From contig NZ_PGFV01000005.1 in the NCBI RefSeq assembly GCF_021023135.1, positions 1-64,000 on the forward strand: a stretch of DNA of 64,000 nt. The letters are read 5' to 3'. Shown here piece by piece: positions 26,974 through 35,964 of this stretch (the stretch's first letter is position 1; every line of letters starts with the position of its first letter). The DNA is from Brevibacterium sp. CCUG 69071. Its GTDB lineage: Bacteria > Actinomycetota > Actinomycetes > Actinomycetales > Brevibacteriaceae. Both the position numbers and the translations under genes were made by a program. The notes beneath the pieces were generated by a model that ran no database searches, was not told the DNA's origin, and saw nothing but the letters and a program-made list of their open reading frames with translations.

Positions 26974-29900
26974 TCAGTGCGCTGCGACCCTGCGCCGCGA
27001 GGCCCGATAGACGAGTCCGCCGGCGGTGAGCAGGGCCAGCGCCCCGGCGAGCAGCGGCCAGATCTCGGCACCGGTGCGGGGCAGGCTGCCTCCGCCGGAG
27101 CCGTTGCCGTTGTTGTCCTCACCATCGGATGAGCCGTCCGAGGATCCGCCGTTTCCGCCGTCGGAGGCGTCACCGCCGCCCTTCGGATCGTCATCGTCGC
27201 CGTCCTTGCCGCCGTCGTCGCCCTTGCCGTCGTCGCCCTTGCCGTCGTCCTCACCGACGACCGTCAGCATGGTGTTCGCCGCGGTCTTGGAGTCAGCGTC
27301 GAGGACCTGGACGACGTAGGTGCCGGGCTTGGCATCGGCGGGCACACTCACGGTGCCGGAGGCGTTGCCGCCGTTGTCGGTGGACAGCGTTCCCAGCGTG
27401 CCCCCGGTCTCGAAGGCCACGGTGTAGCTCTGCTCGGAGCCGAGGTGTTCGACCGTGGCCGTCAGGTCGTCGCCGGCACGGACTTCGTTCTTGGACAGGG
27501 TGAAGTCGTCGGCGCGGAAGGTGTCCATCTTGCACCGGTTGGGCAGAGTGATGGTCTCCCCGCGGTCGTCGACGGCGGTGTCCGGTTTCGGCAGCTTCGG
27601 TCCGAAGTCGCCGAGCTTCGGCAGCGTGCCCTTGAACAGGAAGTTGTTCACCGTATCGTCGGTGCACGCCTTGTTCTCATCATTCGACATGTACGAGGTG
27701 TGCGAGGCACCGGAGACCGAGAGCAGGCTGCCGTCGATCGTGCGAGCCAGCTTGACTCCCGAGGCATACGGCGTGGCCGAGTCGTGTGAAGTCGAGACCA
27801 CGAGGATGTTCGGCACCGCGGTCAGCTTCTCCGGCTTGGGCAGGGTGCCCTTGAACTTCCAGAAGTCGCAGTAGTCGTAGACTCCCGGCGAGACCGAAGC
27901 GGACTGGAAGGGACCGGCCTCGTCGTAGCGCTTGGCGAGGTCGCGGAGTGCGTCGATGTCCGGCTTGTCCCCGAAGCTGTTCTCATCCGTGCAGCGGATG
28001 TTCGTGAACGCCTGGAGCATCGGATCGTAGTGGCCCGACTCCGGATTGCGTTCGTTGTAGGCATCGGCGAGGGTCATCAGCGCTCCGGCGGACTCCCCTT
28101 CCTTGAGTTCGCTCAGCCCGTAGGCGAGATCTGCCCACAGGGACTCGGAGTACAGGGCCTGGATAACACCCGTGCGGGCGTCGCCGAAGGTGACCTGACG
28201 GTCATCGCCGTCGATGCCGGTGGGCACCGGACTGCCCTCGAGGGATCGCAGGATCGTCTGCACCGCGGTGGTGAGTTCCTTGCGGTCGGAGATCCCGTCG
28301 CCGAGGGCGCAGGTGAAGGCCTCGGACTTGAGCTCAACGGGCAGCTTCGCATTCGGGTAGGCCTCGCCCCAGGTGATTCCCTCGGCGCCCTTGGCCGAGC
28401 AGTCGAGGGCGAATTCTTCGAAGGTGCCTTGGAACCCGGCGATCTGGTTGACCGAATCGTCCGCGTCCTCTTCGGCATCCTCGGCCGCCACGATCTTGCC
28501 GCTGGCGTCGAGGTAGGCCTGCGGGTCTTTGTTGATGTCTTTGAGTGCCTTGTAGGCGGAGACGTTGCCCGGGTCGACGGCACCGTCGAGGACGAGGCGG
28601 CCGACGCTGTTCGGGAACTTCTGGGCGTAGACGTAGCCGAGGCGAGTGCCGTAGGAGAAGCCGATGAAGTCGAGCTTGTCGTCCTGGCTGGTCGAGCGGA
28701 TGAGGTCGAGGTCGCCCACGGCATCCCAGGTGCCCAGGTGCTTCATCAGGTTCTCCTGGCCGCCTGCACCGAGGTCGAAGAGCTTGCCGGTGTTCTCGAT
28801 GCAGTCGTTGGCGAAACGCTCGGCCTGGTCGTTGAGCACGTCCTCGGCGTCGTCGCGGTCTCCCGCCCAGGCGTCCTCGGCGCGGTCGGCGTCGATCTGC
28901 TCATCGGTCGAGCACTGCGAGAACGGCATCGAGCCGCCGGTGCCGCGGGGGTCGAAGCCGACGAGGTCGAAGTTCGCGGCCAGGTCCGGCTCGTAGAGGG
29001 CACCCGCGACTCCGAGGGTCATGCCGGAACCGCCCGGTCCGCCGGGGTTCCAGGCCACGGTTCCCTGGGACTTCGTCTTGACGAACTTGCCGTCGACGAT
29101 CTTGCCGGCCGGGACCTTCATCATGGCGATGGCGACATTGCCCGCCTCGGGGTTCTTCGCGTCGATGGGGGCGATGACGTACCCGCACTCCGGGGCGCGT
29201 CCGATGCGTTCAGCAAACCCAGTCTCTTCTTCGGGGTAGCCGAGCTTTCCGCAGTTCTCCGCGCTGAGGTCGACGTCCTGGTTGTAGTACGTGCCGAGTC
29301 CGGAGGGAATGTTGCCGGCGCCTTTGCCGCCGCCCTTCGGGTCGGAGATCTTGTAGGTGCCGTCGTCCTGGCCGAACAGCTCCTTCGCAAGCTCCGGGTA
29401 GTACTCGTCGAGGCCGCCGGGCACCGCGGCGGGGTCCTCACTCGGGCCCTCACTCGGCTCGTCGGTCGCGGCCGGTGACTCGCCGGGCCCGGCGGTCTCC
29501 TCGCCGTCTCCGGGTTCGCTCGGACTCGGGGTGCTGCTCGGTGACTCACTCGGGGTTTCCGGTGCGACGACGGTGAAGTCCTCGCTGCTCTTGAGATCGT
29601 CGTCGGACTTGATGATGTAGGTGCCGGGTTCGAGGCCGGAGCCGTCGAGGTCGCCTGCCAGCGTTCCGTTCTCCGCGTCGAGTTCGGTCTCGCTGCCCGC
29701 AACGGTCTCGTTGTTCGAGGCGTGGACGATCTTCACCGTCGTGGCTTCGCTGCCGCGGACGGTGATGGGGATGGTGAGTTCGGTCGAGGCCTCCACCTCG
29801 GCGTCGATGCCGAGTGTGATCTCGAGTTCGTCCGCGGGATGCTCGGACTGAGGTTCGGGGGAAGTCTGCTGGGTGGACTGGGTCGGCTCCGCTGAATCCG

Positions 29901-29997
29901 TGGCGAGGGCGGGCGAACCGCCTGCCAACAGCATCGAAGCGCCGATGACCGACGCTCCGAGAACACGCGAAGACCCCTTGAATGTGATTCGGGTCAT
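26974..29997 (-). CDS. Cell-wall-anchored S33-type alpha/beta hydrolase (tripeptidyl aminopeptidase-like), LPXTG
   Basis: 1007 aa. A signal peptide (cleavage near 32, SPALA-TDS) is followed by a beta-sandwich-like domain (60-145), a Ser/Pro/Glu-rich stretch, then the hydrolase. That carries the oxyanion block WNPGGPGGSGM, nucleophile GFSYG (Ser448), HDSATPY (acid) and SGASHTSYM (His), with a TAP-like C-terminal part. A second sandwich domain ending in KPGTYVVQVLDA, an Asp/Gly/Lys low-complexity spacer, LPRTG (972-976), a membrane segment and a basic tail follow. Sortase should fix it to peptidoglycan. It likely removes N-terminal peptides or acts as an esterase; the fold does not decide. Confidence 0.87.
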   Translation of the reverse strand: MTRITFKGSSRVLGASVIGASMLLAGGSPALATDSAEPTQSTQQTSPEPQSEHPADELEITLGIDAEVEASTELTIPITVRGSEATTVKIVHASNNETVAGSETELDAENGTLAGDLDGSGLEPGTYIIKSDDDLKSSEDFTVVAPETPSESPSSTPSPSEPGDGEETAGPGESPAATDEPSEGPSEDPAAVPGGLDEYYPELAKELFGQDDGTYKISDPKGGGKGAGNIPSGLGTYYNQDVDLSAENCGKLGYPEEETGFAERIGRAPECGYVIAPIDAKNPEAGNVAIAMMKVPAGKIVDGKFVKTKSQGTVAWNPGGPGGSGMTLGVAGALYEPDLAANFDLVGFDPRGTGGSMPFSQCSTDEQIDADRAEDAWAGDRDDAEDVLNDQAERFANDCIENTGKLFDLGAGGQENLMKHLGTWDAVGDLDLIRSTSQDDKLDFIGFSYGTRLGYVYAQKFPNSVGRLVLDGAVDPGNVSAYKALKDINKDPQAYLDASGKIVAAEDAEEDADDSVNQIAGFQGTFEEFALDCSAKGAEGITWGEAYPNAKLPVELKSEAFTCALGDGISDRKELTTAVQTILRSLEGSPVPTGIDGDDRQVTFGDARTGVIQALYSESLWADLAYGLSELKEGESAGALMTLADAYNERNPESGHYDPMLQAFTNIRCTDENSFGDKPDIDALRDLAKRYDEAGPFQSASVSPGVYDYCDFWKFKGTLPKPEKLTAVPNILVVSTSHDSATPYASGVKLARTIDGSLLSVSGASHTSYMSNDENKACTDDTVNNFLFKGTLPKLGDFGPKLPKPDTAVDDRGETITLPNRCKMDTFRADDFTLSKNEVRAGDDLTATVEHLGSEQSYTVAFETGGTLGTLSTDNGGNASGTVSVPADAKPGTYVVQVLDADSKTAANTMLTVVGEDDGKGDDGKGDDGGKDGDDDDPKGGGDASDGGNGGSSDGSSDGEDNNGNGSGGGSLPRTGAEIWPLLAGALALLTAGGLVYRASRRRVAAH

Positions 29998-30004
29998 AGC
30001 GGCT

Positions 30005-30010
30005 ATAGTA
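30005..30010 (-). promoter_or_regulatory. -10 element of the LPXTG hydrolase gene, leaderless type
   Basis: On the minus strand TACTAT (30005-30010) precedes the start codon by seven bases, and no ribosome site is visible. The transcript would begin at or beside the ATG (29995-29997). The inverted repeat at 30011-30060 lies directly upstream. Confidence 0.5.
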
Positions 30011-30060
30011 ACGCACAGATAACGTTCAGCGAGTTTTCAAACTTTTCGTTATCTGTTCGT
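30011..30060. promoter_or_regulatory. Long-spaced inverted repeat, candidate operator pair
   Basis: ACGCACAGATAACG (30011-30024) and CGTTATCTGTTCGT (30047-30060) match as inverted copies at 13 of 14 positions, separated by 22 AT-richer bases. It sits directly upstream of the -10 of the hydrolase gene and 150 bases from the divergent beta-lyase gene. The spacing between centres, 36 bases, suggests two protein sites rather than an RNA hairpin. Confidence 0.6.
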
Positions 30061-30211
30061 GACCTCAGCGCGTCCATGCAGGAGTGACGCCGGAAGTCAT
30101 TCCCCGCCTCGACGTGTGTCCGTCTCCTGCTAGCGTGAGCATCGGAGCAGCCGCCTCGACCGTCCCGAGGCGTCCCGATCACACCACCGCGACCGTCGAA
30201 GGAGAATGAGC

Positions 30212-31357
30212 ATGCTGGACCTGGACTCGATCACACAGGAATCCCTCGTCGCCAAGGGCGGCCGCAAATGGTCGAGCTTCCCCGGATCCATCGGCGCCTT
30301 CATCGCGGAGATGGACTTCGGAGTCGCCCCTGCCGTCCGGCAGGCTCTGCGCGAGATCGATGACCGCGACCTCTTCGGCTATGCGCCCTACGACGTCACC
30401 GCCGACCTCAAGTCGGCCACCTCGACGTTCTATGCCGGGCACTGCGGCTGGGCCGTCCCGGCCGAGCACATCGAGCTCGCCAGCGACGTCATCGCCGCCT
30501 TCATCGGGGTGCTCACGCATCTGACCCCGGCCGGCACCCCGATCGTTCTGCCGACCCCCGCGTACATGCCCTTCTTCGAGGTCGCAAAGGTGACCGACAG
30601 GGAGCTCATCGAAGTGCCGATGATCCGCTCGGAGACCGGCTGGGCGATCGACTACGAGGCCATCGACGCGGCTCTGGTGCCGGGTGCGACGCTCGTCCTG
30701 TGCAATCCCCACAACCCGATCGGCAAGGTCTACGGCGAGGATGAGCTGCTTCGGCTCGCCGAGGTGGTCGAGGCCAACCGGGCACGCGTGTTCTCCGACG
30801 AGATCCATGCACCGCTCGTCTTCGATCCCGCCCGGCATCTGCCCTATGCCGGCCTCAATGAGACCACTGCCGCGCATACGACGACCGCGACCGCCGCATC
30901 CAAGGCCTTCAACATCCCCGGGCTCAAGTGTGCGCAGCTGATCCTGACCAATCCCGAGGACCGCGCGGTCTGGGCCCGGCGCGGCGGCTTCGTCTCCGGA
31001 GCGGCGTCGAACCCGGGGATCCTGGCCACCACGGCCGCCTACACCCAGGGAGCCGACTGGCTGGCCGAGATCACCGCGTACCTGAAGGGCAACCGCGATC
31101 ACCTCACCGATCTCATCGGCACCCTCCTGCCCAACGCCACCTACCTGCCTCCCGAGGGCACGTACCTCGCCTGGCTGGACCTGCGCGGATACGGGCTGAG
31201 TGAAGGCCTGGCCAAGCACTTCAACGACCGGGCCGGGGTGGCCGTCACCGAGGGGCGCCTGTGCGGGGAGGTCGGGTCCGGGCACATCCGGCTCAATTTC
31301 GCTCTCCCCCGCCCGCTGCTCACCGAGGCGGTCGAGCGGATCGCCCAGGCCCTGTGA
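30212..31357 (+). CDS. PatB/MalY family PLP aminotransferase-like protein, probable cystathionine beta-lyase
   Basis: 381 aa, fold type I PLP enzyme. PatB/MalY proteins cleave C-S bonds of cystathionine or cysteine conjugates. Seen are FIAEMDFGVAPAVRQAL, VLPTPAYMPFF, LCNPHNPIGKVY (Asn/Pro block), FSDEIHAPLVF (Asp to the pyridine N) and TATAASKAFNIPGLKCA with the PLP Lys. ATG 30212 is preferred to 30206, because GAAGGAG is then seven bases away. In cheese-type brevibacteria such enzymes release volatile thiols; that role here is inference. It converges with the PaaX-like gene, two bases apart. Confidence 0.88.
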   Translation: MLDLDSITQESLVAKGGRKWSSFPGSIGAFIAEMDFGVAPAVRQALREIDDRDLFGYAPYDVTADLKSATSTFYAGHCGWAVPAEHIELASDVIAAFIGVLTHLTPAGTPIVLPTPAYMPFFEVAKVTDRELIEVPMIRSETGWAIDYEAIDAALVPGATLVLCNPHNPIGKVYGEDELLRLAEVVEANRARVFSDEIHAPLVFDPARHLPYAGLNETTAAHTTTATAASKAFNIPGLKCAQLILTNPEDRAVWARRGGFVSGAASNPGILATTAAYTQGADWLAEITAYLKGNRDHLTDLIGTLLPNATYLPPEGTYLAWLDLRGYGLSEGLAKHFNDRAGVAVTEGRLCGEVGSGHIRLNFALPRPLLTEAVERIAQAL

Positions 31358-31359
31358 AC

Positions 31360-32244
31360 TCAGCTCACCGGCAGCCATTCGATGAGATCGAATGAGGAGG
31401 AGGCCCCGGCGATCTCCAGCACCCTCTGATCGAAGCGCAGAAGATATTCGAGATTGCACCGGGACATCAGTTCGCGGAAGCGTCTCGCGGGCTGGTCGGC
31501 GCCGACCAGCTCCGTGGGCAGAATCGGGTGCGCGAGAACCGCGCGGGCCACGGCGAAGTAGAGGTCGAAGAACTTCGTGATCGACATCTCCGGGACTCCC
31601 CCGCCCGGAGTGGCGCCGCCGCAGCTGAGCTCGGACAGCTGTGCTTCGAGACCGGGCAGCTCCTGGAGCGCGGCGGCGAGTTCGAATGCCGGCGCGCTCA
31701 TGCGTCGGGCGGAATCCACATTCTCGGGTGCGATCGTGAAGGTCTCGAACCAGCTCGGGGCCGCGACGAGCGGAAGCTGGGCATGGAGCTGTGCCGAGCC
31801 GTCGGCGAAGCCGATCATCAGCCCCGGTCGCAGCTGTCGGTAGCCGAGGTAGCGCGCCGTGTACTGGAAGCGGTCGCGCAGCAGCCGCTCGGTCTCGGGG
31901 ATCGAGTAGGCGGCCGCGTGGAGGCGGCCCTCGTATCCCGGGGCCGTGCTCTCGCCTGAGATGTCCATGAAACCGGACAGGAGCTGTTCGCCGAGGCGGT
32001 AGACGCCGACCCGTCCGTGCCGACGGCTCGTGATGATCCCGCGGTTGACCATCCGCACGAGCTGGTTGTGCACGCTGGATGACGAGTAGCCGTGTTCGGC
32101 CAGGACCGCGACGATGACAGGGCCGGGCAGGGCACGCGCGCGCAGGCAGCCGAAGGCCGAGACGACGTCGAAGGCGCTGCGCGTGAGCCGATAGCGATCA
32201 CCCACATCTGGCCGACGTTTCGTATCGTGTTGGACACCTGTCAT
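31360..32244 (-). CDS. PaaX-like transcriptional regulator
   Basis: 294 aa. The N-terminal half is a winged-helix of the PaaX type (SAFDVVSAFGCLRARALPG, SSSSVHNQLVRMVNRGIITS, GRVGVYRLGEQLLSG). A central domain (YSIPETERLLRDRFQYTARY, LRPGLMIGF) and a C-terminal helical part (DLYFAVARAVLAHPILPTEL) follow. PaaX represses phenylacetate genes and responds to phenylacetyl-CoA; here no paa gene is nearby, so the ligand may differ. ATG 32244 is chosen because a -10-like TATGAT ends six bases before it; the open frame extends 16 codons further. Confidence 0.8.
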   Translation of the reverse strand: MTGVQHDTKRRPDVGDRYRLTRSAFDVVSAFGCLRARALPGPVIVAVLAEHGYSSSSVHNQLVRMVNRGIITSRRHGRVGVYRLGEQLLSGFMDISGESTAPGYEGRLHAAAYSIPETERLLRDRFQYTARYLGYRQLRPGLMIGFADGSAQLHAQLPLVAAPSWFETFTIAPENVDSARRMSAPAFELAAALQELPGLEAQLSELSCGGATPGGGVPEMSITKFFDLYFAVARAVLAHPILPTELVGADQPARRFRELMSRCNLEYLLRFDQRVLEIAGASSSFDLIEWLPVS

Positions 32245-32250
32245 GGGCAG

Positions 32251-32256
32251 ATCATA
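32251..32256 (-). promoter_or_regulatory. -10 element of the PaaX-like gene, leaderless type
   Basis: TATGAT on the minus strand ends six bases before the ATG at 32244; no ribosome site is present. A leaderless transcript is the simplest reading. The -35 is not clear. Confidence 0.4.
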
Positions 32257-32321
32257 ACGTGAATCACAAGGCCCCGTGCCGGGCACCTGCATCGCTCAAG
32301 CTCGACTCAAGGAGTTGCGTC

Positions 32322-32561
32322 ATGGATGACGAGAAGTACGAACTCGACCGTCGGACCTACCACTCTGCCAAGGTCTCAGGAGTCCTGGCGGCTGCCATCA
32401 CGGCATTCCTCGCCTTCTGCGTGTTCGAACTCTTCGGATTCGAGATCGTGGAGACCGCCACCTGGATGTTCGCACTCAGCCTGATGGCCGGTTCCGGAAC
32501 ATTCGTCGCCGTCTACATCGTGACCAGGTCGCGCCAGCGGAATCTGCGCTCCGCCGTCTAG
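32322..32561 (+). CDS. Small two-segment membrane protein, unknown function
   Basis: 79 aa. After a charged N-terminus (MDDEKYELDRRTYHSAK) come two hydrophobic stretches, GVLAAAITAFLAFCVFELF (about 20-38) and WMFALSLMAGSGTFVAVYIV (about 48-67), and a basic end SRQRNLRSAV. That predicts two membrane spans with both ends in the cytoplasm. AAGGAG lies seven bases before the ATG. Its 3' end overlaps the end of map by 4 bases on the opposite strand. I do not recognise the family. Confidence 0.7.
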   Translation: MDDEKYELDRRTYHSAKVSGVLAAAITAFLAFCVFELFGFEIVETATWMFALSLMAGSGTFVAVYIVTRSRQRNLRSAV

Positions 32562-33394
32562 TCGGCAGTCGGCGCCACCGGGGTGATCCCGAAGGGTGCC
32601 AGACCGGCCACTCCCCCATCCTCAGCAGTGAGTACCCAGACTCCCCCGTCATGCCTGGCCACGCTGTGCTCCCAATGGCTGGCCCGTGACCCATCGGCGG
32701 TGACGGCGGTCCAGTCGTCGGCCAAGGTCACGGTCTCGGAACCGCCGGCGGTGAGCATCGGTTCGATCGCCAGGCACATCCCCGGCTTGATCTTCGGACC
32801 GTTCGACTTCGCACGGTAGTTGAGCACCTCGGGCGTCATGTGCATGGAGGTGCCGATCCCGTGTCCGGTGAATTCCTCGACCAGCCCGAGTTCCGGGTGG
32901 GCTTCGGACACGAAATCGTCGATCGCATCGCCGATGTCGCTGACCTTCGTCCCCGTGGCGAACGCGGCGATCCCCGCCCACATCGCTGCCTCAGTGGCAC
33001 GGGACAGTGCGAGATCGGCGGCCGAGGCGCATTGCTCACCGCCGACGATCATGGTGATCGCCGAGTCTCCGTGGAAGCCTTCGACGATCGCGCCGCCGTC
33101 GATGGAGACGAGGTCTCCCTCTTCGAGCACTCGCGACCCGGGGATCCCGTGCACGATCTCCTCATTGACGGAGATGCAGACGACGGCGGGGAAACCCTGA
33201 TAGCCCTTGAAGTTCGGAGCGGCTCCGGCCGCGTCGATGACGGCCTCGGCGGCGGCGTCCACCTCGGCGGTGGTGGCACCCGGGACCGCGGCTGCCCGTG
33301 CTGCGTCGAGCACAGCGTGTGTGACCAGGCCCGCCTTGCGCATGCTCAGCAGCTGCTGAGCGGTCTTGAGTTCGATCCGGGGACCGAAGATCAT
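32558..33394 (-). CDS. map: Methionine aminopeptidase, type I
   Basis: 278 aa. It removes the initiator Met from nascent proteins. The five metal ligands are visible: Asp in VSIDGGAIVEGFHGDSAIT (two), His in TGHGIGTSMHM, Glu in MCLAIEPML and Glu in HWEHSVARHDG. The family PAVVCISVNEEIVHGIPG block is also present. The ATG overlaps the adk stop by four bases (ATGA), so it is the third gene of secY-adk-map, the normal actinobacterial order. Confidence 0.97.
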   Translation of the reverse strand: MIFGPRIELKTAQQLLSMRKAGLVTHAVLDAARAAAVPGATTAEVDAAAEAVIDAAGAAPNFKGYQGFPAVVCISVNEEIVHGIPGSRVLEEGDLVSIDGGAIVEGFHGDSAITMIVGGEQCASAADLALSRATEAAMWAGIAAFATGTKVSDIGDAIDDFVSEAHPELGLVEEFTGHGIGTSMHMTPEVLNYRAKSNGPKIKPGMCLAIEPMLTAGGSETVTLADDWTAVTADGSRASHWEHSVARHDGGVWVLTAEDGGVAGLAPFGITPVAPTAD

Positions 33395-33957
33395 CGAATG
33401 GTGTCGAGGATGCGCTCGGTGATCTCGGAGACCTCGCCGAGCCCGTCGACCTGACGCAGGAGACCGCGTTCGCGGTAGATGTCGGTCAGCGGCTGAGTCT
33501 GTTCTTCGTAGACGTCGAGGCGGTGACGCACCACGTCCTCGCTGTCGTCGCTGCGTCCCTCGGTCTGTGCCCGGGCCAGCAGACGGGCGACGACCTCGTC
33601 GGTGTCGGCGGTGAGCTCGACGACGTGTTCGATCTCCTTGCCCTCCGCTGCCAGCATCCGATCGAGTTCGTCGACCTGGGCGCTGGTGCGGGGGTATCCG
33701 TCGAGCAGGAAGCCCTCGGCGGCATCATCCTGGGCGAGTCGATCGGCGACCATGGAGTTCGTCACCTCGTCGGGGACGTATTCTCCGGCGTCCATATACC
33801 GCTTGGCGAGTGTGCCGAGTTCAGTCTCACCCTTCACGTTCGCCCGGAAGATGTCACCGGTCGAGATCGCCGGGACGCCGAGCGCCTCGGAGAGTCGGGC
33901 AGCCTGGGTGCCCTTGCCGGCGCCGGGAGGGCCGATCAGGATGATGCGTGAACTCAT
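33391..33957 (-). CDS. adk: Adenylate kinase, short form
   Basis: 188 aa. It balances ATP + AMP with 2 ADP. The P-loop is LIGPPGAGKGTQAARLSEAL; GDIFRANVKGETELG and FLLDGYPRTSAQVDEL bind AMP. The LID region (ARLLARAQTEGRSDDSEDVV) is short and lacks the four-Cys zinc site, as in other actinobacterial enzymes. It follows secY by 51 bases and overlaps map. Confidence 0.97.
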   Translation of the reverse strand: MSSRIILIGPPGAGKGTQAARLSEALGVPAISTGDIFRANVKGETELGTLAKRYMDAGEYVPDEVTNSMVADRLAQDDAAEGFLLDGYPRTSAQVDELDRMLAAEGKEIEHVVELTADTDEVVARLLARAQTEGRSDDSEDVVRHRLDVYEEQTQPLTDIYRERGLLRQVDGLGEVSEITERILDTIR

Positions 33958-34008
33958 GAGTGTCCTTCTTCCAATGGATTTCCGCGGTCTCTGGGTGACT
34001 GCGTCAGA

Positions 34009-35310
34009 TCAGCGCAGCAGACCTTCGTAGTGGCGCTGCTGCATCTGCGCGTCGATCTGCTTGACGGTCTCGAGCCCGACGCCGACGACGATGAGCAGTG
34101 AGGTGCCGCCGAACGGGAAGTTCTGGTTCGCGTTGATGAGCACCAGCGCGATCAGCGGGATCAGCGCGACGAACGCCAGGTACAGGGAGCCCGGGAAGTT
34201 GATGCGGCTGAGCACGAAGCTCAGGTAGTCCGCTGTGGGGCGTCCCGCGCGGATGCCCGGGATGAAGCCGCCGTACTTCTTCATGTTGTCCGCGACCTCT
34301 TCGGGGTTGAACGTGATCGCCACATAGAAGTAGGCGAAGAAGATCGTCAGCAGCGCATAGACCGTGATGTAGAGCGGGTGGTCACCGCGGGTGAAGTAGG
34401 TGTTGATCCATTCGACCCACGGGCTCTCCGGATCGCCGAACTGCGAGACCAGGCTGGGCAGGTAGAGAACCGAGGAGGCGAAGATCACGGGGATCACGCC
34501 GGCCATGTTGACCTTGATCGGGATGTAGGTCGAGGTGCCGCCGAACATTCGCCGGCCGACCATGCGCTTGGCGTACTGCACGGGCACGCGTCGCTGCGAC
34601 TGCTCGACGAAGACGACGAGCGCGACGAGGACGAGTCCGACCGCGAGGACGATGATGAAGATATCGACGCCCTGCTCGCGGAGGATGGCTCCCAGCGAGG
34701 ACGGGAAGGCCGCGGCCACCGAGGTGAAGATGAGCAGCGACATGCCGTTGCCGACTCCGTGTTCGGTGATCTGCTCGCCGAGCCACATGATCAGGCCGGT
34801 GCCGGCGGTGAGGGTGAGGACGAGGACCGCGATGCCCCACCAGGTGTCATTGACGATGAGGTTGTCACAGCCTTCGATGCCGCCGAACAGCGCGCCCGAA
34901 CGGACAGTGGCGATCAGCGTCGTCGAGTTGAGCACGGCGAGGCCGATGGTCAGGTAGCGCGTGTACTGCGTCAGCTTCGCCTGACCGGAGGCGCCTTCTT
35001 TGTGCAGGGACTCGAAGCGCGGAATGACCACGCGCAGGAGCTGCACGATGATGCTGGCGGTGATGTAGGGCATGATGCCCAGAGCGAAGATCGACAGCTG
35101 CAGCAGCGCGCCGCCGCTGAAGAGGTTGATCATCGCGAATCCGCCCTCGTTGAGCTGCGGGGACGCAACGCATTCCTGGACCTGGGTGTAGTCGATGCCG
35201 GGGGAAGGGATGAACGATCCGAGTCGGAAGATGACAAGAATGCCCAGGGTGAAGAGGAGTTTGTTCCTCAGGTCGGGCGTTCTGAAAGCCCTCCGGATTG
35301 CGCCGATCAA
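34009..35310 (-). CDS. secY: Protein translocase channel subunit SecY
   Basis: 433 aa, ten membrane segments, the central pore of the Sec translocon. Seen are LRNKLLFTLGILVIFRLGSF, MPYITASIIVQLL, LTQYTRYLTIGLAVLNSTT, GNGMSLLIFTSVAA and the C-terminal NPEEVADNMKKYGGFIPGIR with FVALIPL. The start is TTG with GAGGAGG four bases upstream. It follows rplO after 200 bases with a hairpin in between, so secY-adk-map may have its own promoter. Confidence 0.97.
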   Translation of the reverse strand: MIGAIRRAFRTPDLRNKLLFTLGILVIFRLGSFIPSPGIDYTQVQECVASPQLNEGGFAMINLFSGGALLQLSIFALGIMPYITASIIVQLLRVVIPRFESLHKEGASGQAKLTQYTRYLTIGLAVLNSTTLIATVRSGALFGGIEGCDNLIVNDTWWGIAVLVLTLTAGTGLIMWLGEQITEHGVGNGMSLLIFTSVAAAFPSSLGAILREQGVDIFIIVLAVGLVLVALVVFVEQSQRRVPVQYAKRMVGRRMFGGTSTYIPIKVNMAGVIPVIFASSVLYLPSLVSQFGDPESPWVEWINTYFTRGDHPLYITVYALLTIFFAYFYVAITFNPEEVADNMKKYGGFIPGIRAGRPTADYLSFVLSRINFPGSLYLAFVALIPLIALVLINANQNFPFGGTSLLIVVGVGLETVKQIDAQMQQRHYEGLLR

Positions 35311-35440
35311 GCGTCCTCCTCGTTGGGGGATGGAAAGTCAGGGTCGCGGCCGCGACCTGGCGAATGAGACAAATACCTGCAAAAGACTACCAGGATCAGG
35401 GGCCTGGACCGAAACCGGCGAGCTCTGCGAGACGGCACGC

Positions 35441-35475
35441 AGAAGGGGACGGCCACAATGTGGCCGTCCCCTTCT
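35441..35475. terminator. Hairpin between rplO and secY
   Basis: AGAAGGGGACGGCCACA (35441-35457) and 35459-35475 are perfect complements, 17 bp with the loop formed by the central bases. It lies 36 bases after the rplO stop. There is no T-run on the minus strand, so it may act as a partial terminator or mRNA end-stabiliser before secY. Confidence 0.7.
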
Positions 35476-35510
35476 TCAGAGAAACCTCAGACCCGCTGTG
35501 CGGGAGCTGT

Positions 35511-35963
35511 TCAGGCTCCTGTGGCGCTTCCGCCTGCTGCCTGGATCTTCTCGACGGCAGAGCCCGAGAACTTGTCCGCAGTGATGTTCAGGGCCACGGT
35601 GATCTCACCGGTGCCGAGAACCTTCACAGGCTGCTTGGGACGCACGGCACCCTTGGCCACGAGGTCGGCGACGGTGACGTCTCCGCCCTCGGGGAACAGG
35701 GATGACAGCTTGTCGAGGTTGACAACCTGGAACGTCACCTTGGCCGGGTTCTTGAATCCGCGCAGCTTCGGCAGACGCATCTGCATGGGTGTCTGTCCAC
35801 CCTCGAAGCCGGCAGGGACCTGGTAACGGGCCTTGGTGCCCTTGGTTCCGCGACCGGCCGTCTTGCCCTTCGAAGCCTCACCGCGACCCACACGGGTCTT
35901 CGCGGTCTTGGCTCCGGGGGCGGGACGGAGGTCGTGGAGCTTCAGTGAGTCGTTGTTCGACAT
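35511..35963 (-). CDS. rplO: 50S ribosomal protein L15
   Basis: 150 aa. L15 is a late assembly protein of the large subunit with a long basic N-terminal arm. [40 protein letters not shown] and [19 protein letters not shown] are the classical blocks. It is one base after rpmD and closes the rplN-to-rplO unit before a strong hairpin. Confidence 0.98.
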   Translation of the reverse strand: MSNNDSLKLHDLRPAPGAKTAKTRVGRGEASKGKTAGRGTKGTKARYQVPAGFEGGQTPMQMRLPKLRGFKNPAKVTFQVVNLDKLSSLFPEGGDVTVADLVAKGAVRPKQPVKVLGTGEITVALNITADKFSGSAVEKIQAAGGSATGA

Positions 35964-35964
35964 A

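Noticed and set aside
31360..32244. Linking the PaaX-like regulator to the PaaK-like gene at 15974 as a phenylacetate pathway
   Set aside because: They are 14 kb apart, and no ring-epoxidase or other paa genes are in the window.
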